Assembly: GCF_030816615.1 (NCBI RefSeq)
Contig: NZ_JAUSYD010000001.1
Location: 3,928,501 to 3,992,500 of the forward strand
Direction of reading: 5' to 3'
From: Streptomyces sp. B1I3
Lineage (GTDB): Bacteria; Actinomycetota; Actinomycetes; Streptomycetales; Streptomycetaceae
Length of the DNA stretch: 64,000 nucleotides
Part shown: positions 15,444 through 24,577 of the stretch, piece by piece
How positions within the stretch are numbered: position 1 is the stretch's first letter
How the letters are laid out: the number at the start of each line of letters is the position of its first letter
Program-made: the position numbers and the translations under genes
Notes under the pieces: model-generated
Databases searched by the model: none
What the model saw: only the letters and a program-made list of their open reading frames with translations
What the model was told of the DNA's origin: nothing

Positions 15444-16847
15444 ATGCTCACCTTCGACGTCGTCATCTGGTCCATCCGGCAACGCAAAAGCCGTCCGAAG
15501 CCCTGGGAGCTCCGCTGGCGGGTCGGAGCCGAGGGCCACTCAAAGAGCTTCACCCTGAAACCGCAGGCAGACGGTCGCCGCTCTCAACTCATGGCCGCTC
15601 TTCGGGCGGGGCAGCAGTTCGACGAGGAAACCGGGCTCCCGGAGAAGGAGCTTGCCGCCCTTGCGATGCCTACGTGGTACGAACACGCCAAGGCATACGC
15701 CCTGATGAAGTGGCCTGGAGCGGCGGCGAAGCACCGAGCAAGTATCGCGGAATCTCTATCAGTCGTAACGCCCGTCTTCACGGCTGCCACCGGCACCCGC
15801 CCTGATGCCCGCGTGCTCCGTGCCGCTCTCTATCAGTGGGCGTTTCGAGCCGTGAACGGACCGAAGAACCTGCTCCTCTCCCGAGCCGACGCCCAAGTAC
15901 CCCCCGACGACGTCCAGAAAGCGTTGGAGTGGGTGGGTCAGCATTCGATGCGAGTGGACGAAGCAGCGAAGCCGGAGCACGTGCGCGCGGCGCTGACGGC
16001 TCTCTCCAGACTGCTGAACGGGAAGACCGCGGCGGAGAACACCGCGAACCGCAAACGCATGGTGCTGAGCAACGCCTTCCGATACGCGGTTGAGGAGCGA
16101 GCACTCCTCACGCGTCACCCGTTCCTGTCCGTGGACTGGGCAGCTCCCAAGACTTCGGACGAAGTCGACTTCCGTTGGGTGCCCGGCCCTCGGCTCGCTA
16201 GGACGCTGCTCGCTGCCGTGGCAGAGCAGGGCAACCGTGGCCAACATCTGGAGGCGTTCTTCGGGGCCGTCTACTACGTGGCAACGCGCCCTGGTGAGGC
16301 CGTGGCGCTGCGGGAGTCGGATTTCCTCCTGCCCCCGGAGAGCGACCCGGAGGCCTGGGGGGAAGTGCTGGTGTCAGAAAGTCATCCCGAGGTTGGGGGC
16401 GGCTGGACCGACAGCGGGAAGCCGCACGACGAGCGCGGCCTGAAGCACCGGGCGCGGAAGGCCGTACGCAGCGTCCCCGTCCCGCCGGTCTACGTCCGCA
16501 TGGTCCGCTCCCATATCGAGCGCTTCGGTGTCGCGCCGGACGGCCGGTTGTTCCGGGCGGCACGTGGCGGACGCCTCACCTCGAACGAGTACTCCGAGGT
16601 CTGGAGCGAGGCCCGCAAGGCCGTGCTCAGCGAACAGGAGCTGCGCACCCCGATTGCGGACGTCCCATACGCCCTGCGGCACGCCGCGATCTCACTGTGG
16701 ATCAAGTCCGGCATGGACCCGGTGGAGGCAGCCTCCCGCGCCGGCCACAGCCTCGCGGTGCTCTACCGGTTCTACGCCAAGCTCCTCAAGGGCGGATCAG
16801 CGGCGGTTAATCGGCTCGTTGAGCTGGGGCTTCGCGCCGAGGAGTAG
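15444..16847 (+). CDS. int: Site-specific tyrosine recombinase/integrase
   Basis: The 467-aa protein has an N-terminal AP2-like and SAM-like DNA-binding part (about 1-230) and a C-terminal catalytic domain. Catalytic positions are Arg 282 (VATRPGEAVALRESD), the box II Y-A-L-R-H with Arg 412 (Tyr replaces the usual first His, as in many actinobacterial integrases), His 435 in AGHS and nucleophile Tyr 444 in LYRFYAK. It reads toward the tRNA-Ser gene about 140 bp away, its presumed attB. The ATG is preceded by GGAGAG. It catalyses integration and, with Xis, excision. Confidence 0.93.
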   Translation: MLTFDVVIWSIRQRKSRPKPWELRWRVGAEGHSKSFTLKPQADGRRSQLMAALRAGQQFDEETGLPEKELAALAMPTWYEHAKAYALMKWPGAAAKHRASIAESLSVVTPVFTAATGTRPDARVLRAALYQWAFRAVNGPKNLLLSRADAQVPPDDVQKALEWVGQHSMRVDEAAKPEHVRAALTALSRLLNGKTAAENTANRKRMVLSNAFRYAVEERALLTRHPFLSVDWAAPKTSDEVDFRWVPGPRLARTLLAAVAEQGNRGQHLEAFFGAVYYVATRPGEAVALRESDFLLPPESDPEAWGEVLVSESHPEVGGGWTDSGKPHDERGLKHRARKAVRSVPVPPVYVRMVRSHIERFGVAPDGRLFRAARGGRLTSNEYSEVWSEARKAVLSEQELRTPIADVPYALRHAAISLWIKSGMDPVEAASRAGHSLAVLYRFYAKLLKGGSAAVNRLVELGLRAEE

Positions 16848-16928
16848 GGACCATCCTGGCCCGCGCATGGCCCACACGCCCTGGTCAGCACCGGGAATCA
16901 GGGGCACGGGGTGAGACAAGGTGAGAAC

Positions 16929-16963
16929 AGAGGGCGGGCCTCCGTACTGGAGACCCGCCCTCT
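16929..16963. terminator. Integrase/tRNA intergenic hairpin
   Basis: AGAGGGCGGG (16929-16938) pairs with CCCGCCCTCT (16954-16963), with an inner CTCC/GGAG stem. It can end both int (plus) and tRNA-Ser (minus) transcripts. Just to the right, TCTGACCTGCT is directly repeated at 16961 and 16977, possibly an integrase arm site. Confidence 0.6.
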
Positions 16964-16988
16964 GACCTGCTACTTCTCTGACCTGCTG

Positions 16989-17073
16989 CGGTGGGTGTGG
17001 GATTTGAACCCACGGTGACTCGCGCCACGACGGTTTTCAAGACCGTTCCCTTAGGCCGCTCGGGCAACCCACC
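16989..17073 (-). tRNA. tRNA-Ser (anticodon UGA)
   Basis: The 85-nt cloverleaf has an acceptor stem GGTGGGT/ACCCACC with G discriminator. The anticodon loop is CTTGAAA with TGA at its centre. It has the long class II variable arm typical of Ser and a GTGGG-TTCAAAT-CCCAC T arm. No CCA is encoded. The 3' end faces the integrase, making it the probable attachment site, kept intact after integration. Confidence 0.95.
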
Positions 17074-17130
17074 CCGCGCCGTCGGATCCGGCAGCCGGGT
17101 CCGGCTCGACGCGAAGGACAGCCTAGCCGG

Positions 17131-18624
17131 TCAGCTGTCGCCCTTGCGCTCGCCCAGGGTGAGTTCGGCCGTCGCCGTCCTGCCGTCGCGCTTGTAGGTG
17201 ATGGTGACCTTGTCGCCCGGCTTGTGGGTCCAGATCTCGCCGATCAGGGTCGGCCCGCTCTCGACCACCGTGTCGTTGAACTTGGTGATCACGTCACCGG
17301 CCTTCAGCCCTGCCTGTGCGGCGGGGCCGTTCGGTGTGACGGCGGGGGTGCCGCCCGCGCCCTGGTCGGAGATGACGGCGCCGCCGGTCTTCTCCTCCAT
17401 CGTCACCGTGGCACCGATGACGGGGTAGACGGGCTGGCCGGTCTTGATCAGCTGCTCGGCGACGTTCTTCGCCTGGTTGACCGGGATGGCGAAGCCGAGG
17501 CCGATGGAGCCCGCCTGCGACTGGCCCACGCCGCCTCCGCTGGTCGACTGGATGGCGGAGTTGATGCCGATGACCGCGCCACCCGCGTCCAGCAGCGGGC
17601 CCCCGGAGTTGCCCGGGTTGATCGAGGCGTCCGTCTGCAGGGCGCTCATGTACGAGTTCTTGTTGCTGGAGCCGTCACCGGAGGCCACAGGGCGGTCCTT
17701 CGCGCTGATGATGCCGGTGGTGACCGTGTTGGACAGGCCGAACGGCGCGCCGATCGCGATGGTGGAATCGCCCACCGCGACCTTGTCCGAATCGCCGAGG
17801 GGCAGCGGAGTCAGTCCGTCGGGTGCGTTCTTCAGCTTCAGCACCGCCACGTCGTAACCCTGTGCCCGGCCGACCACTTCGGCGTCGTACTTCTTGCCGT
17901 CCGAGAACGTCGCGGTCAGCTGGCCGCTGTCCGCCGCCGAGGCCACCACGTGGTTGTTCGTGAGGATGTGGCCTTCCTTGTCGTACACGAAACCGGTGCC
18001 CGTACCGCCCTCGCCGTCACCGGACTGCGCGTCGATGGTCACGACACTGGGCAGTGCCTGCGCCGCCACGCCCGCCACCGTGCCGGCGGCGCGCTTGAAG
18101 TCCTTGGGGCTGTTGGAGGCCGCGACCGTGGTCGAACCCGACGAGGAGCCGTCGCTGCTGTCGGCTGCCCAGAAGCCGAGGGCCCCGCCGATGCCACCTG
18201 CGACGAGGGCGGCCACCGCCACCGCGGCGACCAGGCCGTTCGCGCGGCGCTTGCGCGGCGGTTCGGGCGCCGACGGTGCCGGGGCACCCCACTCCGCGGT
18301 GCCGCCGCCGTCCGCGTAGGCCGGGACCGCAGGCGGCGGCGGGGGCCAGGCGGCCGAACCGGCGGGGGGCTGCGGCGGAGCCGGGGGCAGGTGGGGCTGC
18401 TGCTGGTGGTGGTCGAAGGGGGACTCGGCGCCGTGGGGGTGCGTCGCGCCCGGAACCTGGGCGGTGGGCGCGTCCACGGGGGTCGCCGGGGCGGCGGCGC
18501 CGGACGCGGGCGGGGACCCCTGCGGGGTGCCCTCAGGAGCGGCAGCCGGCACGGGAGGTACGGACGGAACAGACGGTACGGACGCAGCCGCGTTGTCCTC
18601 GTTGCCCTCGTTCTCGGTGCTCAC
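17131..18624 (-). CDS. HtrA/DegP-like membrane-anchored serine protease with PDZ
   Basis: The 497-aa protein has a Pro/Gly/Ala-rich cytoplasmic N-terminus (about 1-140), one TM segment (GLVAAVAVAALVAGGIGGALGFWA), then a trypsin-like domain. The triad is visible: His in ILTNNHVV, Asp in YDVAVLKL and Ser in NPGNSGGPLLD. The C-terminal PDZ domain includes GPAAQAGLKAGDVITKFN. It acts outside the membrane in quality control of exported proteins. It starts at GTG with GAGGAG upstream. The TM plus trypsin plus PDZ order is standard for Streptomyces HtrA paralogues. Confidence 0.92.
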   Translation of the reverse strand: MSTENEGNEDNAAASVPSVPSVPPVPAAAPEGTPQGSPPASGAAAPATPVDAPTAQVPGATHPHGAESPFDHHQQQPHLPPAPPQPPAGSAAWPPPPPAVPAYADGGGTAEWGAPAPSAPEPPRKRRANGLVAAVAVAALVAGGIGGALGFWAADSSDGSSSGSTTVAASNSPKDFKRAAGTVAGVAAQALPSVVTIDAQSGDGEGGTGTGFVYDKEGHILTNNHVVASAADSGQLTATFSDGKKYDAEVVGRAQGYDVAVLKLKNAPDGLTPLPLGDSDKVAVGDSTIAIGAPFGLSNTVTTGIISAKDRPVASGDGSSNKNSYMSALQTDASINPGNSGGPLLDAGGAVIGINSAIQSTSGGGVGQSQAGSIGLGFAIPVNQAKNVAEQLIKTGQPVYPVIGATVTMEEKTGGAVISDQGAGGTPAVTPNGPAAQAGLKAGDVITKFNDTVVESGPTLIGEIWTHKPGDKVTITYKRDGRTATAELTLGERKGDS

Positions 18625-18815
18625 AGCTCTTTACTCCTCGGTTCCACTCGGCATTCGGCAAGAGATCCGCTGTGCACGTGTCTGCGGTCAGCTTTTCCCA
18701 CAGCACGTCAGGCCACGGTAAGCAGGACCTGTGCATCCGCACACCAATCTTTACATCAGGCAAAACGGTCCGACCTGACATGGTGCCGACCTCCGTCGCG
18801 TCACGGTGACACCAT

Positions 18816-19649
18816 GTGCCCGTGACCCACGCACGTCTACCCGCCCAGCAGCGTCCCATCCAGGTCATCGCGCACCGCGGAGCCTCGGACGACGCCCCCG
18901 AGCACACCCTGGCCGCGTATCGGAAGGCCATCGAGGACGGCGCCGACGCCCTGGAGTGCGACGTCCGTCTCACCGCGGACGGTCAGCTCGTCTGCGTGCA
19001 CGACCGCAGGGTGAACCGCACGTCCAACGGCCGGGGAGCCGTCTCCGCGCTGGAGCTCGCCGACCTGGCCGCGCTCGACTTCGGTTCCTGGAAGGACCGC
19101 GAGGAGTCCCCGGACTGGGATCCGGTGCCGGGTGAGCTCACCTCCGTACTCACCCTGGAACGGCTCCTCGACCTGTTCACCGAGGTACGGGCCACCGGGC
19201 GTCCGCTGCAGCTCGCGATCGAGACCAAGCACCCGACCCGCTGGGCCGGCCAGGTCGAGGAACGGCTTCTCCACCTGCTCAGGCGCTACGGACTGGACGA
19301 GCCGCCGGCCGACGGGCCGCCACCGGTGCGCGTCATGAGCTTCTCCGCCCGGTCCCTGTACCGCGTCAGGGCTGCCGCCCCCGCCCTGCCCACCGTCTTC
19401 CTGCTGCAGTTCGTCTCACCGCGGCTGCGCGACGGACGGCTGCCGGCCGGTGCGCGGATCGCCGGGCCAGGGATGCGGATCGTACGCAATCACCCCGGAT
19501 ACATCGATCGCCTGCACCGCGCCGGCCACCGGGTGCATGTGTGGACCGTGAACGAACCGGCGGACGTGGAGCTCTGCGTGCGCCTGGGAGTGGAAGCAAT
19601 CATCACGAACCGCCCGAAACAGGTGCTTTCACAACTAGGCCGTTCTTAA
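18816..19649 (+). CDS. Glycerophosphodiester phosphodiesterase
   Basis: The 277-aa protein matches the GDPD TIM-barrel family. IAHRGASDDAPEHTLAAYRKA carries the metal/catalytic HRG and E-N/H-T, DALECDVRLTADGQLVCVHD carries E-x-D and the second His, and VHVWTVNEPADV near the end is the GDPD closing motif. It hydrolyses glycerophosphodiesters to glycerol-3-phosphate and an alcohol. No signal peptide, so probably cytoplasmic (UgpQ-like). The start is a GTG at 18816; a second GTG at 18822 is equally possible. Divergent from the HtrA gene. Confidence 0.9.
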   Translation: MPVTHARLPAQQRPIQVIAHRGASDDAPEHTLAAYRKAIEDGADALECDVRLTADGQLVCVHDRRVNRTSNGRGAVSALELADLAALDFGSWKDREESPDWDPVPGELTSVLTLERLLDLFTEVRATGRPLQLAIETKHPTRWAGQVEERLLHLLRRYGLDEPPADGPPPVRVMSFSARSLYRVRAAAPALPTVFLLQFVSPRLRDGRLPAGARIAGPGMRIVRNHPGYIDRLHRAGHRVHVWTVNEPADVELCVRLGVEAIITNRPKQVLSQLGRS

Positions 19650-19789
19650 CATCAGTTACCAGGAGTGCACCGGCGCATTCGCTCCGCATCCGATCGTTAC
19701 GAGTGCATCACTGACAGGGCTTTGGCCGGTTTCCGGCGGAGTCCAGAAGGGCATCCAATCCCTGGCGTGGGGCAAAGGAGGTCTCGGGG

Positions 19790-20392
19790 GTGGCGTTTGT
19801 GGTGGCACAAGAAGTGCCCGCGTCGTCGAGCATGGCCGTACCCCATGGTCCTGCGGGTGTGGGACAGGCGCGGCACCGCATGCGGGAGCAGCTGCGCAGC
19901 AACGGGGTATCGGACTCGGTGGTCGACGACGCAGTCCTGATCCTTTCCGAACTTCTCAGCAACGCCTGCCGGCACGGCAGGCCGCTGGGCCGGCACACGG
20001 ACGTCGGTGACGGCGACATCCGCGCCGCCTGGCGCGTGGACAGGGCGGGCGACCTCACCGTCGAGGTCACCGACGGCGGCGGTCCGACCAGACCGGTCCC
20101 GGCAACCCCCTCGGTCACCGCACGCGGTGGACGCGGGCTCAACATCATCAGCGCCCTCGCCCGGGAATGGGGCGTACGGGACGACGCCGCGGGTGAGGTC
20201 ACCGTCTGGGCGCTGGTCTCCGGGCACCATGGGCAGAAGGCCTGCGGGACACGCACCGCGGCCCCCGGCCACGCGGGCGCCGGCCGCCGCGAGGCGGGCG
20301 GGCTGGGCGGCCTGGGCGGACTCGCCGGGCTAGGTTCCCTGGGCGGGCTGGACTTCTCCGAAGTTCTCGAGGCCTTCGACGACGTGGGCTGA
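19790..20392 (+). CDS. HATPase_c anti-sigma-like ATP-binding protein
   Basis: The 200-aa protein starts at GTG with AAAGGAGG 8 nt upstream. Bergerat-fold motifs are present: the N box DDAVLILSELLSNACRHG, the G1 box VEVTDGGGP and the G2 box ARGGRGLNIISALA. It belongs to the RsbW/SpoIIAB-like single-domain kinases that are abundant in Streptomyces and may bind an anti-anti-sigma factor or sigma factor. The last 45 residues are Gly-rich (GGLGGLGGLAGLGSLGGLDF), an unusual tail that may be an interaction or low-complexity segment. Confidence 0.85.
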   Translation: MAFVVAQEVPASSSMAVPHGPAGVGQARHRMREQLRSNGVSDSVVDDAVLILSELLSNACRHGRPLGRHTDVGDGDIRAAWRVDRAGDLTVEVTDGGGPTRPVPATPSVTARGGRGLNIISALAREWGVRDDAAGEVTVWALVSGHHGQKACGTRTAAPGHAGAGRREAGGLGGLGGLAGLGSLGGLDFSEVLEAFDDVG

Positions 20393-20522
20393 GCGCGGGA
20401 GCGGAGGCGGGCCGCGCCGGGTCGGGTCCCGGCCGGGCGCGGAGCAGGTGTCCTCGGACGGCGACGGGGACGGCTAGGCTCGCGCCCGAGACCGCACTGT
20501 CGCAATCGGGAGATCGCCCACC

Positions 20523-21488
20523 ATGGCCAAGAAGCGCCCTCAGTCCAAGGCCGGGAAGCCGCAGCTCAAGGACGGTGAGATTCCGGTCGTCGGGGCTCGC
20601 GAACCCTGCCCGTGCGGGTCCGGCCGTCGTTACAAGGCATGTCACGGACGCGCCGCCGCCCATGCGGTGACCGAGCTGGTCCAGCGCCCGTTCGAGGGAC
20701 TGGCCGGTGAGTGCGACTGGGTCGCCCTGCGCGAACTCGTCCCCGCGGCCACGGTCGAACTGACGCTGAAGGGCGGGCTGCCCGAGGGTGTTCCGTCGGT
20801 GTCGCTCGCGACCGTCCTGCCGATGGCCTGGCCGGCACTGCGCCGTGACGACGGTTCGATCCTGCTCGCCCTGCAGAACGACACCTCGTCGGGCGACCTC
20901 AGCCGGGACCTCGCGGACACCCTCCGGCGGGCGCTCGACGCGGAACCCGGCTCGCCGGTCGCCGCTCGCCGCGTCCCCGCCGACGGCCCGCGCCTGCAGG
21001 ACCTTCTCGACCCGGACGCCGCCTTCGAGCCGGTCGTGCACTCCGGCTTCGAGTTCTGGGTGCCGGACGCGGAGAACGCCTCCGCCGAGGTGTCCGCATC
21101 CCTCGAACGCGCCAATGCGGCGGCCATCCCGACCACGCTGCTCTCCGGCGTGGACGCCGCCTACTGGTGCGAGACGCCCGAGAAGAACCACCTCCGCTGG
21201 GTCATGCCGCACCCGGAGGAGCAGCTCCTGGACGCCCTCGCCCGGCTGCACGCGGCAGGCACGTCCTCGCTCGGCGAGGGCACCCGCCTCGTAGGCTCCT
21301 TCCGCGCACACGGGCTGATGGTTCCGGTGTGGGACCTGCCGAGCACGATGGGCGCCGAGGAGTGTGAGAAGCCGGCCGCACAGTTCGCGGAGCGGCTCGC
21401 CGGGGCACTCGCCTCGGACGCCCCGCTCACGGGCGAGGAGCGCCGGGCACGGGGTGGGCTCACCAACCGCCAAGTGACGCTCAGCTGA
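20523..21488 (+). CDS. DUF5926 family protein with SEC-C motif
   Basis: The 321-aa protein has a basic N-terminus and then an SEC-C zinc motif, EPCPCGSGRRYKACHGR (about 27-43), like that at the SecA C-terminus. The remainder is a conserved actinobacterial region of unknown fold (PFEGLAGECDWVALRELVPAATVEL, PMAWPALRRDDGSILLALQ, SGVDAAYWCETPEKNHLRW). From memory this is DUF5926. Role unknown; the SEC-C motif suggests contact with SecB-like or ribosomal partners. It is convergent with the prim-pol-like gene. Confidence 0.85.
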   Translation: MAKKRPQSKAGKPQLKDGEIPVVGAREPCPCGSGRRYKACHGRAAAHAVTELVQRPFEGLAGECDWVALRELVPAATVELTLKGGLPEGVPSVSLATVLPMAWPALRRDDGSILLALQNDTSSGDLSRDLADTLRRALDAEPGSPVAARRVPADGPRLQDLLDPDAAFEPVVHSGFEFWVPDAENASAEVSASLERANAAAIPTTLLSGVDAAYWCETPEKNHLRWVMPHPEEQLLDALARLHAAGTSSLGEGTRLVGSFRAHGLMVPVWDLPSTMGAEECEKPAAQFAERLAGALASDAPLTGEERRARGGLTNRQVTLS

Positions 21489-21783
21489 CAGTGACGAGAG
21501 CCGGGGCCGGCTCGTGACTCCTGTCACAACTCCCCGTACTCACGGGTAAATCGCTGTCCCCAAAGGCGAGATCGAATTTGCTCAGGGCAGATCTCTTGTT
21601 ACCGTTCTGGAAGCCCGGTCGCTGGTGCATCCCCCGTCGCCAGCGATCGGGCGTCCTCATGTCCGGGCACGAACAGCCGGGGCGCACGCCGGAGCACCGG
21701 TGGTTCGGCGCCGCTGTGGCCCGCCCACCGGTGCTCCCGGTCTTCCTTGTACGGCGCGTGCGCCCGTTCTGTCGCGGCGCCGG

Positions 21784-22461
21784 TCAGTACGTCAGCCGGC
21801 TCCCGCCGTCCGGAGCGCTGTTGCTCGCTTCCACGAGTGCGTCCAGGACCGACTCCACGTCCGGGAGCCATGGCTCCCCACCGTCGGACGACGGCGGTCG
21901 CACCCATCGCACCTGCCCCGTACCGATCTCCGAAGGGGGCAGGACGAGATAGCCGCCCTCTCCGTGGAAGCGCAGCGAACCGGGCACCCGGTCCTGGGCG
22001 TGCAGCAGCTCGCCCAGCCGTTCCAGGGTGTACGGGGCGACGAGCACGGACCAGCGGGTGGGGGTCGCCACCACGGGCCCGAGCCTCAGTCCCATGCCGT
22101 CGAGCGCGGTCAGCGCCCGGGCGCCCGCCACCGCGGGCAGGCTCAGTGCGCAGGGTGCCCGGCCACCGGTGGCCAGTACGACGGGGGCCGCGGGCCGGCT
22201 GGTCCACCACCAGCGCACCATGCGGGTGTCGGTGGTCGCCGCGAGGAGACCGGGGTCGAAGGGGTGTGCGCCGGGTACGGCGCACTCGGGGTCGGGACAG
22301 GCACAGCCGCGGCCGCGTTCGCCACGTACTCCGGAGACCGCAAGGCCTGCTCCGGGCAGTACGGGCCACTTCCAGGCGGTGGCGCAGGTGAGCGCCGCGT
22401 CGAGCTGAGCGGAACTCCCCTCGCGTCGGGGCCTGCGTCGCCTTCCGAGGATCTCGCGCAT
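21784..22461 (-). CDS. Chromosomal prim-pol-like protein
   Basis: The 225-aa protein has the general layout of bifunctional primase/polymerase N-terminal domains: LDAALTCATAWKWPVLPGAGL, a Cys/His cluster CACPDPECAVPGAHPFD, WTSRPAAPVVLATG, and a later RFHGEGGYLVLPPSEIGTGQVRW. The acidic DLD pair of active AEP enzymes is not obvious, so activity may be lost. It is conserved in Streptomyces chromosomes as a stand-alone gene; function unknown. The gap 21489-21783 to the convergent DUF5926 gene holds a GC-rich hairpin and no gene. Confidence 0.7.
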   Translation of the reverse strand: MREILGRRRRPRREGSSAQLDAALTCATAWKWPVLPGAGLAVSGVRGERGRGCACPDPECAVPGAHPFDPGLLAATTDTRMVRWWWTSRPAAPVVLATGGRAPCALSLPAVAGARALTALDGMGLRLGPVVATPTRWSVLVAPYTLERLGELLHAQDRVPGSLRFHGEGGYLVLPPSEIGTGQVRWVRPPSSDGGEPWLPDVESVLDALVEASNSAPDGGSRLTY

Positions 22462-23005
22462 GAGCGCTCGTTCCTTTCCGTTGAACGCCAGGGTTCACAT
22501 TCACACCACGCGTCCGTTACTCCACGCGTGTGTTACTTCACTGTGCGTACGTGCTCATCAGGTCTGCGGTACGGACGATCAGTCGGTGCCGAGCGTGAGC
22601 CGATCCGAACAGAGTGGAACCGAAACAGATGGAGCTGAACCGAGTTGGACAGAGCCGAGTCCGGTCAGAACGTCGCGCGGGCGGCGTGCGCTTCGCGCGT
22701 GCCGTCCCTGGTGCAAACCCCGCCGCTCGCGGGTCGGGGTGCGGTCGTCACGGGTGAGGACGCCCGGGCACACTGTCGGGTTCCGGGGCGATCGCAACTG
22801 CCCCTGGCCATCAACGATTACGTACCCAGCATGACCGGAATGACGCGCCCTCCGGCACTTCACCCCGAGAGCGCCCCTTGTCGGGCAGACCCAGTCGACC
22901 GCAAATAGCCGCACGGGGGTGCATTTTTTGGCCAAGTTACCTGACTTATGGACCCCCCGAATACCGCGAGGACAATGCTGGACATCGCCTCACTTCTGCG
23001 TGTAG
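22462..23005. other. 544-bp intergenic region, no gene seen
   Basis: This divergent promoter region separates the prim-pol-like gene and the PP2C phosphatase. Both strands lack ORFs with convincing GC3 bias. It contains a repeated CCACGCGT motif (22506 and 22532) and a short GCAC-GTGC hairpin followed by TTTTTT near 22910-22929. Confidence 0.4.
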
Positions 23006-24478
23006 ATGTGGGTGCGTGTACCTGTGGACGCACTGATGGCGGCGCAGAATGACATGGGGGTTCGCGATGCTATCCACCGAAACGCACCGCTCGGAAAGCC
23101 GACTGCCATGAGTGCCCCGCATCTGCCGAAAGTGGCTGGAATCGATCCCATGGTTCCTGTTTCAACGCACACTGCCGCTCCGCTGAAGAGCGTGCCGCCC
23201 GCACCGGCAGCCTTCATCCAGGACCGACTGGCGAGCTGGGTCTCCGATCTCACCACGCTGCACGAGCTCACCGAGCGACTGGCAGGTACGAGCACCCTCG
23301 ACGACGCCCTGCACGAACTGCTCGGCGCCGGGGCCGCTCTGGTCGGAGCCCGCCGCGGACTTCTCGTACTCGAACCGGCCGACGGGGCCGTGCCGTGCCG
23401 CACCATCGGCCTCGGCCTCGCCCACGCGGAGCTCGGACACATCGAGACCGTCCCCCGCGACGCCACCCCGTACGGCCGCCTCCTCGACGGTCTGCCGGAC
23501 ACCGACGCGCCCCTGGCCAGCCCCGACATCCTCGGCGACACGAGCACCGACCCCCGGTGCCGCGAGGTCGCCGCACGTCTCGGATACGCCGCCAGTTACG
23601 CCCTGCCACTGGCCACCGAGGCGACCGGACGGCTCGGTGCGGCCGTCTGGCTGTACGACGAGCCCGCCGAGCCACTGGAACGCCAGTGCCACCTGGTCGG
23701 TCTCTACGCCCGCTACGCCGCCGAACACGTGGCCCGTCTGGCCGAACTGGAACGCGCCAGGGCGGACGTCGCCGTCATCGCCGAGGAACTCCTCCCCAGC
23801 CGGCTGCCCCGCCTGCCCGGGGTGCGGCTGGCCGTACGCCACCGGAGCACCGCCCGGGGCGGCGGTGACTGGTACGACGCGATGCCCCTTCCCGACAACG
23901 CCCTCGGCCTGGCCGTCGGCTCGGTCGGCGGATCCGGGCCGGCCGCGCTGGCCGCCGTGGGCCGGCTCCGGGCCGGTCTGCGCGCCTACGCCGTCATGGA
24001 GGGCGAGGACCCCGTCGCCGTACTCTCCGATCTGGAACTGCTGCTGCGGCTGACCGAGCCGGCGACGGCCGCCACCGCCCTCTACGCGTACTGCGAGCCC
24101 GACCGCCGCACGGTCCTGCTCGCGGGAGCCGGGCACACCCCGCCGCTGGTCACCGGGGACCGGCGGACCGCCTTCGTGGAGACGTCCCTCTCCGCACCGC
24201 TCGGCATGCTCCCCTGCTGGGAGGCGCCGAGCGTCGAATTCTCACCCGGCCCCGGAGAAACGGTGCTGCTGTACACCGACGGGCTGCTGCGCCGCACCGG
24301 AGACTCCACGGACCGCGCGTTCGCGCGGCTGCACGCGGCGGCGGCCGGCGTGCCGAAGGTTCTGCGGCAGGATCCCGGAGCCCTCGCGGACCACGTCCTG
24401 CGGACCGTCCTGCCGGACGGCCTGGACCCGAGCGACGGCGGTGAGGACGTCGTCCTGCTGGCCGCGCGTTTCGACTGA
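23006..24478 (+). CDS. GAF-domain PP2C (SpoIIE-like) serine phosphatase
   Basis: The 490-aa protein has a variable N-terminus, a GAF domain (about 85-245; LHELTERLAGTSTLDDALHELL, YAASYALPLATEATGRLGAAVWL) and a PP2C/SpoIIE phosphatase (about 255-488). The phosphatase shows VRHRSTARGGGDWYDAMPLPDN, AVGSVGGSGPAALAAVGRLRA, GHTPPLV and VLLYTDGLLRR. Such proteins dephosphorylate anti-anti-sigma factors in partner-switching pathways. The metal residue in the usual GDVxGHG loop is replaced (GSVGGSG), so metal binding may be altered. The start is uncertain: ATG 23006, 23036 or 23054, all without a strong RBS. Confidence 0.85.
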   Translation: MWVRVPVDALMAAQNDMGVRDAIHRNAPLGKPTAMSAPHLPKVAGIDPMVPVSTHTAAPLKSVPPAPAAFIQDRLASWVSDLTTLHELTERLAGTSTLDDALHELLGAGAALVGARRGLLVLEPADGAVPCRTIGLGLAHAELGHIETVPRDATPYGRLLDGLPDTDAPLASPDILGDTSTDPRCREVAARLGYAASYALPLATEATGRLGAAVWLYDEPAEPLERQCHLVGLYARYAAEHVARLAELERARADVAVIAEELLPSRLPRLPGVRLAVRHRSTARGGGDWYDAMPLPDNALGLAVGSVGGSGPAALAAVGRLRAGLRAYAVMEGEDPVAVLSDLELLLRLTEPATAATALYAYCEPDRRTVLLAGAGHTPPLVTGDRRTAFVETSLSAPLGMLPCWEAPSVEFSPGPGETVLLYTDGLLRRTGDSTDRAFARLHAAAAGVPKVLRQDPGALADHVLRTVLPDGLDPSDGGEDVVLLAARFD

Positions 24479-24577
24479 CGGCCGCACCCGGACGGTAAGA
24501 GGTCTTCCGGCCCTGGGCCCCCTTCCGTACGCCCGTACGATGGACGGGGTCCAGTGTCGTATAAGGAGAGACAAATC

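Larger units (their letters stand above)
1..16988. mobile_element. AICE (pSAM2-like integrative conjugative element), left end not in window
   Basis: The block holds the full module set of an actinomycete integrative and conjugative element: integrase and excisionase beside a tRNA-Ser 3' end, prim-pol plus DUF3631 replication genes, a TraB/FtsK translocase, Spd-like membrane proteins and a KorSA-like GntR regulator. The integrase reads toward the tRNA, as in pSAM2-type elements. A direct repeat of the tRNA 3' end (attL) was not found between position 1 and the regulator, so the left boundary is inferred to lie upstream of the window. The leftmost genes (SRA-HNH endonuclease, PD-(D/E)XK-like protein, methyltransferase) look like cargo, but they could also belong to an older neighbouring island. 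Confidence 0.85.
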
